NCBI GenBank assembly: GCA_964419225.1
Contig: CAYQPF010000029.1
Coordinates: 1-39,325, forward strand
DNA length: 39,325 nucleotides
From: CAYQPF01 sp964419225
Lineage (GTDB): Bacteria > Cloacimonadota > Cloacimonadia > Cloacimonadales > CAYQPF01
Direction of reading: 5' to 3'
Part shown: piece after piece, positions 1 through 8,888 of the stretch
Layout of the letters: every line of letters begins with the position of its first letter
How positions within the stretch are numbered: position 1 is the stretch's first letter
Program-made: the position numbers and the translations under genes
The notes under the pieces: model-generated
The model's database searches: none
The model's input: the letters and a program-made list of their open reading frames with translations, nothing else
Told to the model about the DNA's origin: nothing

Positions 1-685
1 ACAGGTTTGAACGACCCATAACACCAGGAATAGCGTTTCTGACACCTGCAACACCGTGATAATTAAGAATATTGTTGTTATGCCCGTGCCCCCACAGTGC
101 CACCTGAATATTTGTACGAGCAATAAGGTCAAGTACACTCTTGTAGTTGAGCATTGCATCATCCAAAGGATAGTGATTAATAAAGATCACAGGTTTATCC
201 TTAGGCAGTGTCTTAGTAAGAGAATCGAGCCAGACAATACTTTCACGAGGAACAAGAGCAGGAGCCATACGCATGTTGGGGCCTGAATTACAACCGATGA
301 ATTGTATGCCACCAAAATCAAAGTTGAAATGTTCATAGCCAAATACTTTAGCAAATGTATTGCATCCACTTTCACTCCACTTGGAATCATGGTTACCTGC
401 AACTATAAAGTACGGAACAGTGAGTTTATCCAGAATTGACTTTGCCCGTTCTATCTCAATGTCTGACCCGAACTCGGTAATGTCTCCAGCCAGAATAACA
501 AAATCTATGTCGGTCATTGAGTTTATATCCTTTACCGAATTCTCCAGGTCTGCAGAGGCAGGAGCGGCTTCAGAAATGTGAAGATCTGCAAGATATGCAA
601 ACCTTACAACTCCGTTTTTTGCACTGATTGTAAGACCAATCAACAGACAAATTATAAGAAGAAAAAATTTTCTGTGTATATACAT
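1..685 (-). CDS. Secreted calcineurin-like metallophosphoesterase, N-terminal part (runs off window)
   Basis: Reading leftward from the ATG whose complement is at 683-685 there are 228 open codons, and the frame is still open at base 1. The protein begins with a charged start and a hydrophobic stretch (about residues 6-21, ending near ISA), consistent with a signal peptide. The metallophosphoesterase metal-binding motifs follow in order: LADLHIS, LAGDITEFG, AGNHDS, NHYPLDD and WGHGHNN, which are the D-x-H, G-D, G-N-H-D, H and G-H-x-H blocks. This supports a binuclear-metal phosphoesterase acting outside the cytoplasm; the substrate cannot be read. Related Bacteroidota proteins often carry a C-terminal beta-propeller, but that part is outside the window. 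It is divergent from the polysaccharide operon and probably unrelated to it. It is partial because of the window edge, not because it is broken. Confidence 0.9.
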   Translation of the reverse strand, partial: MYIHRKFFLLIICLLIGLTISAKNGVVRFAYLADLHISEAAPASADLENSVKDINSMTDIDFVILAGDITEFGSDIEIERAKSILDKLTVPYFIVAGNHDSKWSESGCNTFAKVFGYEHFNFDFGGIQFIGCNSGPNMRMAPALVPRESIVWLDSLTKTLPKDKPVIFINHYPLDDAMLNYKSVLDLIARTNIQVALWGHGHNNNILNYHGVAGVRNAIPGVMGRSNL

Positions 686-826
686 GGTATAATATAATTA
701 ATAATTCAAAACAGATGTAATATGACAAAAATACTTAAAATAAATAAGCGGAAATGGCAAGAAGATAATTATTACATAAATATTCTTTATTATTCTTAGA
801 ATTAGCCAAATAATTGTTAAAAAAAT

Positions 827-858
827 CTTGTAACCATAGCATTTTTAGATTATATTTG
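827..858 (+). promoter_or_regulatory. Candidate Bacteroidota-type promoter of the polysaccharide operon
   Basis: A CTTG at 827-830 (the -33 TTG element) lies 20 bases upstream of TATATTTG at 851-858, an exact match to the Bacteroides -7 consensus TAnnTTTG. Transcription would start around 864-868, about 70 bases before the preferred ATG at 938. This is the only well-formed promoter I found in the 686-880 intergenic region. The rest of that region is AT-rich with no gene. The call rests on consensus match only. Confidence 0.6.
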
Positions 859-937
859 TTGGATATAAAATAAATTAACGGTGGTCAGAACTTCAAACAT
901 TGTGATTCACCGTCATTTTTCGTTCAAAAACAATACT

Positions 938-2926
938 ATGAAAAACTTATTGGTAAGATTGGAGCGGATTATCTGGGCGATGATGCGCAACTACATGCCC
1001 AGGTGGACCATATTCGCTATAGATTTATTTATTGTAATAATCGCATATACATCGCTCTGGTTCTTTCGCGACAACATTGCTGCTACAAAATCTCACCATT
1101 TTGCATTAAAAATTATAGTCGTAATAATATTCTATGCTGTATCCGCTGTTCTTTTCAAGACTCATCACGGAGTCGTAAGATTCTCCACAATCAGCGACCT
1201 CAGAAGACTATCCTTCTCTATACTATTTGCCACACTTCTCTTTGAAATTTTCAGCATTACTATAAACGGCACCAACCTTGCAAACGGACACCTTATCCAA
1301 TTCAACCTCTGGTTACCTGTCGTACTTGGTTTTATTGTGATAGCAGGGCAACTGATGTTCCGGTTCATGGTCAAGACAGTGTATGAAGGTTTTGAAAAGA
1401 GGTATGAGAAGCAGAAGACAAGAGCGTTTATCCTGGGTAGCGATTATGAATCGGTACTTCTTGCAAATTCAATCAAGGACGAGAAAAGTAATCCTTACGA
1501 ACCAGTAGCATTCATAACACTTAATGATGCACAGGTAGGCAGGTCTGTTGGCGGATTGCCAATATTGTCGGCCAGAAAAGGTCTGCTGAACCTTATGGTT
1601 CACTATAAGGTGCAAACTCTTTTACTATACAAGTCACAACTGGATTCTATGCCAAAAGAGTTTTATGACCGCTGTATTGTAGAAGGTCTTGAACTTCTTA
1701 TGGTCTCAACATTTGTAAAGCATGACGACACTATAGTACAGACTGCACCTCAGATAAACAAGATAAGAATTGAGGACCTGCTTGGGAGAAATGCCATAGA
1801 GATGAACAAGGATGCCCTTGAGCACAACTTCACAAACAAGGTTGTACTTATAACAGGAGCAGCCGGTTCAATAGGAAGTGAGATAGCCATGCAGGTTGCA
1901 CAATTCAGGTGCAGGCAGATTATACTGCTCGATCAGGCCGAGACCCCATTGAACGACCTTTGGCTGATGCTTAAAAGCAGAAATCCTAATAACATAGAGA
2001 TAAAGCCAATCATAGGAAATGTGAGCAACTTGGCAAAGATGAGGCAGGTATTCGAATGTGCAAGACCGCATATTGTTTTTCATGCTGCAGCATACAAACA
2101 TGTCCCAATGATGGAGTTCCACCCTTCGGCTTCTGTAATTGCAAATGTACTGGGAACCAAGAATGTAGCTGACATGGCTGTAGAGACAGGTGTTGAGAGG
2201 TTTGTGATGATATCTACCGACAAAGCGGTTAACCCTACAAATGTAATGGGTGCAAGCAAAAGAGCAGCAGAGATATACATTCAGAGTCTGTATCATAAAC
2301 TTCTTGAAGATGGGGTTGATAATCCTACCCAATTTGTAACAACACGGTTTGGTAATGTACTTGGGTCAAACGGTTCTGTTGTTCCTCTGTTTAAGCGTCA
2401 GATAGAGGCGGGCGGACCTATAACAGTAACCCACAAAGATATTACCCGCTACTTTATGACCATACCGGAGGCTTGCAGCCTGGTGCTGGAGGCCGGTTGC
2501 ATGGGACATGGAGGCGAAATTTACATCTTTGACATGGGCGAGGCAGTCAAAATATATGATCTGGCAGAGAAGATGATACGGCTCAGCGGTAAAGTCCCGG
2601 GCGAAGACATCAGAATAGTAGAGACCGGCCTGCGTCCAGGCGAGAAACTCTACGAAGAGCTACTCGCCTGCGACGAGAACACTCTGCCAACCCACCACAA
2701 AAAGGTAAAAATTGCCAGAGTCCGGCGATACAGATATTCAGACATTGCTCCTATGATAGACGAGATGACTGAAATTGCTCTTGAACACATTCACCCTATA
2801 GAAGTTGTCAAGAGACTCAAGGAGCTTATTCCCGAATTTATCAGTCAGAATTCAGCAAAATTCGAAGAGCTTGATAAGTTGGAACTATTTAAAAATGCTA
2901 AACAACAACAATTTATAGATAAATGA
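938..2926 (+). CDS. Membrane-anchored UDP-GlcNAc 4,6-dehydratase (WbpM/CapD/PglF-like)
   Basis: This 662-residue protein has several N-terminal membrane helices (within roughly residues 20-145), a linker Rossmann-like domain, and a C-terminal SDR domain. The NAD-binding GAAGSIG is at residues 307-313, and STDKAVNP is followed by VMGASK. In that last motif the usual SDR tyrosine is replaced by Met, as in the WbpM/FlaA1 Ser-Met-Lys active site. The family removes water from UDP-GlcNAc to give the 4-keto-6-deoxy intermediate for QuiNAc, FucNAc or bacillosamine-type sugars at the inner membrane. A GTG at 881 would extend the frame by 19 residues. The ATG at 938 is preferred because it opens on a typical MKNLL...RW start just before the first helix and sits well downstream of the promoter. 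It is the first gene of the operon and overlaps wza by ATGA. Confidence 0.92.
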   Translation: MKNLLVRLERIIWAMMRNYMPRWTIFAIDLFIVIIAYTSLWFFRDNIAATKSHHFALKIIVVIIFYAVSAVLFKTHHGVVRFSTISDLRRLSFSILFATLLFEIFSITINGTNLANGHLIQFNLWLPVVLGFIVIAGQLMFRFMVKTVYEGFEKRYEKQKTRAFILGSDYESVLLANSIKDEKSNPYEPVAFITLNDAQVGRSVGGLPILSARKGLLNLMVHYKVQTLLLYKSQLDSMPKEFYDRCIVEGLELLMVSTFVKHDDTIVQTAPQINKIRIEDLLGRNAIEMNKDALEHNFTNKVVLITGAAGSIGSEIAMQVAQFRCRQIILLDQAETPLNDLWLMLKSRNPNNIEIKPIIGNVSNLAKMRQVFECARPHIVFHAAAYKHVPMMEFHPSASVIANVLGTKNVADMAVETGVERFVMISTDKAVNPTNVMGASKRAAEIYIQSLYHKLLEDGVDNPTQFVTTRFGNVLGSNGSVVPLFKRQIEAGGPITVTHKDITRYFMTIPEACSLVLEAGCMGHGGEIYIFDMGEAVKIYDLAEKMIRLSGKVPGEDIRIVETGLRPGEKLYEELLACDENTLPTHHKKVKIARVRRYRYSDIAPMIDEMTEIALEHIHPIEVVKRLKELIPEFISQNSAKFEELDKLELFKNAKQQQFIDK

Positions 2927-3735
2927 AAACGAGAGATTTACTACTAGTGGCAGCGGCAAGCCTCGTACTTGCCTCGTGCGGTTCCACCAAAGGGATCCCC
3001 TACCTTACAAACATCGACAACCTTAGTCAGAGCGATCTGGACAAGAGCGCCAAAATATATGAAGCCAGAATAATGCCCAAAGACATACTCACAATCTCCG
3101 TGAATACTGTTGTCCCGGAAGCCGCTGCCCCATTCAACCTAGGCTCAAATGCCGGAAGCGGAGTATCTACAACTGGAGCAAGTGTTCAAGGAGCAGAATT
3201 ACAGACATATATTGTTGACAAAGAAGTAAACATTGACTACCCTGTAATAGGAAAAATAAATGTGTTAGGATTAACCCGGGTACAGTTACAGAATCTTATA
3301 ACTAATAAAATTCATCCGGAATATATAACTGAGGTTCCTGTAGTTAATGTAAGATTCAAGAATTATAAAATATCTGTCCTCGGAGAAGTTGCAAAACCTG
3401 GTTCTTACACAGTACAGAACGAGCAGTGCACCATCTTTGACGCACTGGCACTTGCAGGGGATCTTACAATATACGGTAAGAGAGATAACATTCTGTTAAT
3501 TAGAGAAAACGCTGAGGGAAAAAAGAGTGTGACAAGAATAAATCTGCAAAATGCTTCTCTGCTTACAAATCTTAATTCATACTATCTCCAACAAAACGAT
3601 GTTTTGTACATTGAGCCAAACAAGACACGTTCTAAATCATCAAATATCGGTGCCGGTGAGACATATGCAATATCAATAGTATCAACATTAATATCAATAA
3701 CAACCCTAATCCTTACAATTGTAAGAATGAACTAA
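2923..3735 (+). CDS. wza: Wza-like polysaccharide export lipoprotein
   Basis: The 270-residue protein starts with a lipoprotein signal ending in LASC, with Cys19 as the lipidated residue. It then has the polysaccharide export (Poly_export) domain, recognisable in RIMPKDILTISV and DYPVIGKINVLGLT, and an SLBB-type domain (ISVLGEVAKPGSY...FDALALAGDLT). It ends in a hydrophobic helix (about 250-268), which in Wza-type proteins crosses the outer membrane. It should form the export channel for the polymer together with the Wzc-like protein 14 bases downstream. Its ATG overlaps the stop of the upstream dehydratase (ATGA), suggesting translational coupling. Confidence 0.93.
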   Translation: MKTRDLLLVAAASLVLASCGSTKGIPYLTNIDNLSQSDLDKSAKIYEARIMPKDILTISVNTVVPEAAAPFNLGSNAGSGVSTTGASVQGAELQTYIVDKEVNIDYPVIGKINVLGLTRVQLQNLITNKIHPEYITEVPVVNVRFKNYKISVLGEVAKPGSYTVQNEQCTIFDALALAGDLTIYGKRDNILLIRENAEGKKSVTRINLQNASLLTNLNSYYLQQNDVLYIEPNKTRSKSSNIGAGETYAISIVSTLISITTLILTIVRMN

Positions 3736-3749
3736 TCAAACTGAATTTT

Positions 3750-6134
3750 ATGCAAGAGAACATACACACAAACCGGGCGGTTAACACAGAGGAGAATCCG
3801 GAGATAGATCTAAAACAGTTGATTTTCATTTTTTTAAACAAATGGTACTGGTTTGCGCTTTCAGTAATAGTTATGCTGATTGTTGGTTACTTCTACCTAA
3901 AAATGCAAACACCAGCCTATGAGGCAAAAACATCTGTGCTTATAAAGCAGGAACAGAATGCCCCTGAGGAGATGTTTCTTTTACAAGATGTTGGATTTAA
4001 TATGGGGAAGAACAATATTGACAATGAAATTGGCACGTTCAAATCTCCAGATATGGTAGCAAAAATTGTAAACCAACTTGAGCTTCACACAACTTACAGA
4101 TATGCAAACAGATATGGATTCTACACGCCGGAATTATACAAAAGCTCTCCTCTATATGTAAGATGGGAGGATGTTGAACCGGATAAAATACCAACAACAG
4201 TAACTCTTACATTTACACAAAAGAAGGATGGTCTGAACGTTGATGCAGAATACAGTATGAACGGTGAGGAAATAGACAAAAGTCTTAATATGGAGTCACT
4301 TCCCGGCTATCTGACACTTCCAATAGGAAGGTTTTATGTGACAAGGCAAGATAGCATCAAATTTGAGGACAAACCTCTAACGGTGAGGTTATCTAACGCT
4401 GTGGCGGTATCAAGGGGCATAATAGGCAGATTGAGCATTACAACCACTACCAAACTCTCATCTCAATTGGATATTACCCTGAAGACAGAGATCAGGAAAA
4501 AGGGTGAGGATTTTCTGACCGCACTTGTAACACAGTACAACAAAGAGGCGGCAGAGGACAAGAACAAGGTTGCTTTCAATACAGCAGTCTTTATTGAGGA
4601 GCGGTTAAAAAACATTGCCGATGAACTTGGTGATGTGGAGTATCAGGTTGAGGCATTCCGTAAAGAGAATCAGGTGACAGATATTCCTGCTCAGGTTGGA
4701 TCATATCTAAGTAAAACAGAGGGCTACGACACAAAGCGTCAGGAAATTGAAACTCAACTTGAACTGATAACCTACATTGAGAACTACATTGCAAAGAATG
4801 AGAACAAAAACAAGCTGATTCCAAATCTAGGTATCAAGGACCCCGGTCTGGTATCTGTTATAAACAGCTACAACGAACTTCTTATTAACAGAGAACGAGT
4901 TCAGTCATCCTCTACAGAGACCAATCCTGCATTAAAAAGCCTTAACACTCAGGTTAAGAATATGCATGAGAGTATCCGTGCATCTCTTGCAAACGAGAAA
5001 AATGCCTCCCAGATTGCGTTAAGCAACCTGGAGAAGGAGAATACCCTGACAAACACAAAAATACGAAACATACCTTCTGTCTCAAGACAATATACCGACA
5101 TTGTAAGACAGCAGGAGGTTAAGTCTAACCTGTTTGTTTACCTGCTCCAAAAGAGAGAAGAGACCAACTTAACTCAGGCAGGTGTTGCACCAAAAGCAAA
5201 ACTCATTGCCAGACCTTATTCTTTTGGTGGCCAGGTTGAACCAAAAAGATCAGTAGTATTATTTATTTTCTTTTTAATTGGTTGTGCCATCCCGGCAATA
5301 ATAATAATACTAAAGGACTACTTTCAGACAAAGGTTGAGGGGATGAAGGATATGGCCAATCTAAAAGATATCAGCGTTATAGGTGATATAATAAAGGTAG
5401 AGAATCTGAATGGGCACGGTTCTCTTGTAGTAAAACCTAATGATGACTCTGTTGTAAATGAGATGTTCCGTACACTCAGGAATAACCTTTTGTTTATGCT
5501 GAGCGAAAAAGATCAGAATGCCGTTCTTGTAACATCAACTATTGCTAAGGAGGGGAAGACCTTTATCGCTGCCAATCTTGCAAGGAGCCTCTCACTTATG
5601 GACAAGAGGGTTTTACTGCTCGGTGCCGATATAAGGAACCCGCAACTATCTAACGTATTGTCTATACCTAAAAGGGAAAATGGTTTTTCATCATACCTTG
5701 CCGGTATAGTGCAGGATCATAATGAGCTTATTGAGCAGGTAGAGCCTAACTTTTATATACTTCAAACAGGGCCTATCCCTCCTAATCCCAATGAGCTTCT
5801 TTCAAAAAGAAGAACCGGCGATTTAATAAACCTATTAAAAAAGGAGTTTGATTATGTAGTAATAGACAGCGCTCCTGTAGGAGTCGTTTCTGATACTTTT
5901 TTACTCTCAAAATATACCGATGCAAGCATTTATGTAGTTCGTGAAAACTACTCCGAAAAAGACACCATAAGTTTCATTAACAATATGGTGCACGATAAGA
6001 GACTAAAGAATGTTGCAGTAGTTCTTAACCAGGCAACAGCGCAAAATGCTCAGGGTAGATATAAATATGGCTATAAATATTCTTACAGATACAGATATGG
6101 ATACGCACAAGGCTATAGCAAGAGAGATAATTAG
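3750..6134 (+). CDS. wzc: Wzc-like chain-length determinant / BY-type tyrosine kinase
   Basis: This 794-residue fused co-polymerase and kinase has a first membrane helix at about residues 32-50, a long periplasmic Wzz-type region rich in coiled coil (about 270-470) and a second helix at about 500-522. A cytoplasmic BY-kinase domain follows. Walker A reads AKEGKT at 599-604 and Walker B is VVIDSAPV with Asp706. The C terminus is a tyrosine cluster (KYGYKYSYRYRYGYAQGY), the usual autophosphorylation tail. Walker A-prime reads LLLGADIRNP, so the first Asp of the normal D-x-D is Gly. The family controls polymer length and export through cycles of tyrosine phosphorylation and works with Wza. No Wzb-type phosphatase is seen in the window. 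Confidence 0.93.
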   Translation: MQENIHTNRAVNTEENPEIDLKQLIFIFLNKWYWFALSVIVMLIVGYFYLKMQTPAYEAKTSVLIKQEQNAPEEMFLLQDVGFNMGKNNIDNEIGTFKSPDMVAKIVNQLELHTTYRYANRYGFYTPELYKSSPLYVRWEDVEPDKIPTTVTLTFTQKKDGLNVDAEYSMNGEEIDKSLNMESLPGYLTLPIGRFYVTRQDSIKFEDKPLTVRLSNAVAVSRGIIGRLSITTTTKLSSQLDITLKTEIRKKGEDFLTALVTQYNKEAAEDKNKVAFNTAVFIEERLKNIADELGDVEYQVEAFRKENQVTDIPAQVGSYLSKTEGYDTKRQEIETQLELITYIENYIAKNENKNKLIPNLGIKDPGLVSVINSYNELLINRERVQSSSTETNPALKSLNTQVKNMHESIRASLANEKNASQIALSNLEKENTLTNTKIRNIPSVSRQYTDIVRQQEVKSNLFVYLLQKREETNLTQAGVAPKAKLIARPYSFGGQVEPKRSVVLFIFFLIGCAIPAIIIILKDYFQTKVEGMKDMANLKDISVIGDIIKVENLNGHGSLVVKPNDDSVVNEMFRTLRNNLLFMLSEKDQNAVLVTSTIAKEGKTFIAANLARSLSLMDKRVLLLGADIRNPQLSNVLSIPKRENGFSSYLAGIVQDHNELIEQVEPNFYILQTGPIPPNPNELLSKRRTGDLINLLKKEFDYVVIDSAPVGVVSDTFLLSKYTDASIYVVRENYSEKDTISFINNMVHDKRLKNVAVVLNQATAQNAQGRYKYGYKYSYRYRYGYAQGYSKRDN

Positions 6135-6208
6135 AGTAAAACATTTTGTTTTATTAAAATATTTATCTATTTTAGCATTGTTATTGAGCAATAAATATAC
6201 TCAAACTT

Positions 6209-6751
6209 ATGCTGGAAAGCCTTGTAACATCCAAAACGCGTATAAAACTGTTGATAAAATTTTTTATAAACAGTAATACTACAGCTTACCTAAGAAATTT
6301 ATCTACAGAGTTTGGGGAGAGTACAAATGGTATCCGTCAGGAGTTAACCCGTTTTGAAGAAGCTAAATTGCTCGAATCAAAATTTGAACATAACAAGAAA
6401 CTCTATAAGGCAAATACAACGCATCCCTATTTTAAAGATATGCACCATCTGCTATTGAAGTATGTAGGTATAGAGGAAATAGTAGAAAGTGTCGTTCAAC
6501 ACATAGGTGATTTAGAAAAAGGATACATAATAAACGACTTCGCTCAAGGTAATCCGGGCAATGTTTTAGATCTTCTTTTGGTTGGCAGGAATTTCGATTA
6601 CGAATATTTAAACAAACTAGTAAGAAAAGCCGAAGAAAATGTATCGTTCAAGATAAGATACATAGCTGTCTCACCCGACGAAGCTGCACAATATATCCCC
6701 GACAAGACCAGGTCTCTTTTAGTATGGTCTGCCGGGGATAATTTTATTTAG
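6209..6751 (+). CDS. Winged-helix protein with degenerate nucleotidyltransferase-like domain
   Basis: The protein has 180 residues. Residues 1-65 look like an ArsR-type winged helix (TSKTRIKLLIKFF...YLRNLSTEFGESTNGIRQELTRFEEAKLLES...KLYKAN). Residues 75-165 resemble a MNT-type nucleotidyltransferase fold, but the catalytic signature is eroded. Where the family has G-S-x-A-x-G...D-x-D, this one has NDFAQGNPGNVLDLLLVG, so the GS pair and one of the two aspartates are missing. I infer it binds DNA or another partner rather than transferring nucleotides. It lies 74 bases after wzc, between the export head and the sugar genes. It is the only regulator candidate in the locus. Function is not established. 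Confidence 0.7.
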   Translation: MLESLVTSKTRIKLLIKFFINSNTTAYLRNLSTEFGESTNGIRQELTRFEEAKLLESKFEHNKKLYKANTTHPYFKDMHHLLLKYVGIEEIVESVVQHIGDLEKGYIINDFAQGNPGNVLDLLLVGRNFDYEYLNKLVRKAEENVSFKIRYIAVSPDEAAQYIPDKTRSLLVWSAGDNFI

Positions 6752-6842
6752 TATAGTTAAGTTTTATCTAATTATACGAATGGCCGTTCAATATGTGAGC
6801 GACCGGCATTTTTCATATCAGCATACATCTAATTTATCCACT

Positions 6843-7832
6843 ATGTCTTCATTCAAAATTCTGATAACCGGAGGCGCGGGTTTTATTGGCTCGAACCTTT
6901 GCGAATATTTCCTCCGAAATGGTCATTTTATCACCTGCTTAGATAACCTTTCAACCGGATATAGAAAAAACATGGATGATTTTTTCAACCATCCGAATTT
7001 TAAATTTATCGAGGGAGATATTAGAGATATAAATACCTGCCAGGAATCTGTCAAAGGAGCAGACTTTGTAATGCACGAGGCTGCATTAGGCTCTGTCCCT
7101 CGATCAATTAATGATCCGGTTACAACCAACCAAGTAAATATCGATGGTTTTTTAAATATTCTGACGGCTGCTCGTGACGCAAAAGTCAAGCGATTTATTT
7201 ATGCTGCCTCCTCTTCTACTTACGGAGATTCTAAAATTCTGCCAAAAGTTGAAGAAAATATTGGGAAACCACTCTCACCATATGCAGTTACAAAATATGT
7301 AAACGAACTTTATGCCGATGTATTTTCTAAAACATATGGGATGGAATGTATAGGTCTGAGGTATTTTAATGTCTTCGGAAAAAGACAAGATCACAATGGA
7401 GCGTATGCCGCAGTTATCCCTCTTTGGATTAAACAGATGATTAATGGTGAGAGGCCCATAATTAATGGAAGCGGAGAATATTCCAGGGATTTTACATATA
7501 TTGCTAATGTCATAGATGCAAATGAAAAGTCGATGTTAACACCTGACAGACAGCTTATAAATGGGGAAGGTGTAATTAATCAGGTTTTTAATATTGCATA
7601 TGGGGGAAATACAACTCTGAATGAACTTTTTACAATTTTAAGAGACAACCTTGCTCGCTTTAAACCGGAAATTAAGGAAATAGAACCAATCTACGGACAA
7701 TATCGTCCTGGAGATATACCTCACTCACAAGCATCTGTGGAAAAAGCAAAAAAGATGATTAACTACAATCCGGAATTTAATACCAAGGAAGGATTTTCCC
7801 TGGCTTGTGAATGGTATTGGAATAATATTTAG
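6843..7832 (+). CDS. UDP-N-acetylglucosamine 4-epimerase, WbpP/TviC type
   Basis: This is a 329-residue extended SDR. NAD is bound by GGAGFIGS (residues 10-17). The active site is AASSSTYGD (121-129) with the Y-x-x-x-K pair in SPYAVTK (Tyr147, Lys151). RYFNVFGKRQDHNGAYAAVIP is the substrate region typical of WbpP and TviC. These enzymes interconvert UDP-GlcNAc and UDP-GalNAc or their uronic acids. An upstream in-frame ATG at 6780 adds 21 residues with no family resemblance. ATG 6843 puts the Rossmann strand right at the N terminus and is preferred. The partner dehydrogenase of TviB type is at 32981-34273, so the pair could supply UDP-GalNAcA. Confidence 0.85.
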   Translation: MSSFKILITGGAGFIGSNLCEYFLRNGHFITCLDNLSTGYRKNMDDFFNHPNFKFIEGDIRDINTCQESVKGADFVMHEAALGSVPRSINDPVTTNQVNIDGFLNILTAARDAKVKRFIYAASSSTYGDSKILPKVEENIGKPLSPYAVTKYVNELYADVFSKTYGMECIGLRYFNVFGKRQDHNGAYAAVIPLWIKQMINGERPIINGSGEYSRDFTYIANVIDANEKSMLTPDRQLINGEGVINQVFNIAYGGNTTLNELFTILRDNLARFKPEIKEIEPIYGQYRPGDIPHSQASVEKAKKMINYNPEFNTKEGFSLACEWYWNNI

Positions 7833-7896
7833 TTTACCCATAACTATTTATTATTCATTAAATATAGATCTCTTTTCTAATCAAAATATACTTGAA

Positions 7897-8877
7897 ATGA
7901 ATTACAAGGTACTAGTAACAGGAGCTGACGGCTTTATCGGGTCACATCTGACCGAAATGTTGTTGGAAAAAGGATATTCTGTAAGAGCTCTTTGCTATTA
8001 TAACTCCTTTAACAGCTGGGGATGGCTGGAGGGAAATGATCATCCTAAACTGGAAGTAGTTTTAGGAGATATCAGAGATCCCGGTTTTTGCAAACAAATC
8101 ACAAAAGGTGTAGATCTGATATTTCATCTGGCAGCTCTTATTGCTATACCATATTCCTATCTTGCAGCAGACAGTTATGTTGATACAAACATAAAAGGTA
8201 CTCTGAACATTTGCCAGGCAGCTAAAGAAAATGGGACAAGACGTATATTGATTACTTCTACTTCTGAGGTATATGGTACGGCAAAATATGTTCCTATAGA
8301 TGAGAAACACCCTAAACAACCACAATCGCCATATTCTGCAACTAAGATTGCGGCTGATGCAATTGCACTGAGTTTCTACAATGCTTTTAACCTGCCTGTT
8401 GTAATTGTAAGACCCTTTAATACATATGGTCCCCGACAGTCTGCTCGTGCAATAATTCCTACAATTATAACGCAAATTGCAGCAGGTAAAAAGGAAATAA
8501 AAGTAGGTGATTTAACTCCTACTCGTGATTTTAATTATGTAAAAGATACATGTGCTGGCTTTATTCAATTGGCAAACTGTGATGCTGCTATTGGTCAGGA
8601 GATTAATATAGCCAGTAATAATGAAATATCCATGTTGGACACATTAAATCTAATCTCAAAAATAATGGAGTCTGATGTTAAATTTGTTGAAGACGAAATA
8701 CGACTTCGTCCAGAAAAATCAGAGGTATTTCGTCTCTGGGGAGACAATAGTAAAATAAGAAAACTGACTAATTATTCTCCATCCTATTCACTTGAAGACG
8801 GACTTAAAGAAACAATTAACTGGTTTTTAGACAATAGTAATCTAAGGAACTACAAATATGACATTTATAATGTCTAA
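7897..8877 (+). CDS. LegB-type NAD-dependent nucleotide-sugar 4,6-dehydratase
   Basis: This 326-residue extended SDR has GADGFIGS at residues 9-16 and the distinctive ALCYYNSFNSWGWLE block at about 31-45. The active site is ITSTSEVYGTAKYVPI with SPYSATK (Tyr146, Lys150). The NSFNSWGWLE block marks the LegB-like family, which makes a 4-keto-6-deoxy-HexNAc nucleotide on the way to legionaminic acid or related 4-amino sugars. ATG 7897 is chosen over the longer frame from 7807 because the Rossmann fold begins immediately after it. It is followed 11 bases later by an aminotransferase, the expected next enzyme. The downstream nonulosonate enzymes (NeuB, NeuC, NeuA types) are absent from the window, so the end product is probably not legionaminic acid. 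Confidence 0.85.
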   Translation: MNYKVLVTGADGFIGSHLTEMLLEKGYSVRALCYYNSFNSWGWLEGNDHPKLEVVLGDIRDPGFCKQITKGVDLIFHLAALIAIPYSYLAADSYVDTNIKGTLNICQAAKENGTRRILITSTSEVYGTAKYVPIDEKHPKQPQSPYSATKIAADAIALSFYNAFNLPVVIVRPFNTYGPRQSARAIIPTIITQIAAGKKEIKVGDLTPTRDFNYVKDTCAGFIQLANCDAAIGQEINIASNNEISMLDTLNLISKIMESDVKFVEDEIRLRPEKSEVFRLWGDNSKIRKLTNYSPSYSLEDGLKETINWFLDNSNLRNYKYDIYNV

Positions 8878-8888
8878 AGGATAATTAT

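Noticed and set aside
881..937. GTG start at 881 for the WbpM-like gene
   Set aside because: The added 19 residues show no family resemblance and would place the start very close to the predicted transcription start; ATG 938 fits better.
1868..2332. 154-codon open frame on the minus strand inside the WbpM-like gene
   Set aside because: It lies wholly inside a well-conserved dehydratase domain and its translation has no family features; a shadow of the plus-strand gene.
6780..6816. Short hairpin (ATG-CCG against CGG-CAT) followed by TTTTT before the TviC-like gene
   Set aside because: Only six pairs with a bulge and a loop of about 20 bases; too weak to call a terminator or attenuator, and it lies inside a compact operon.
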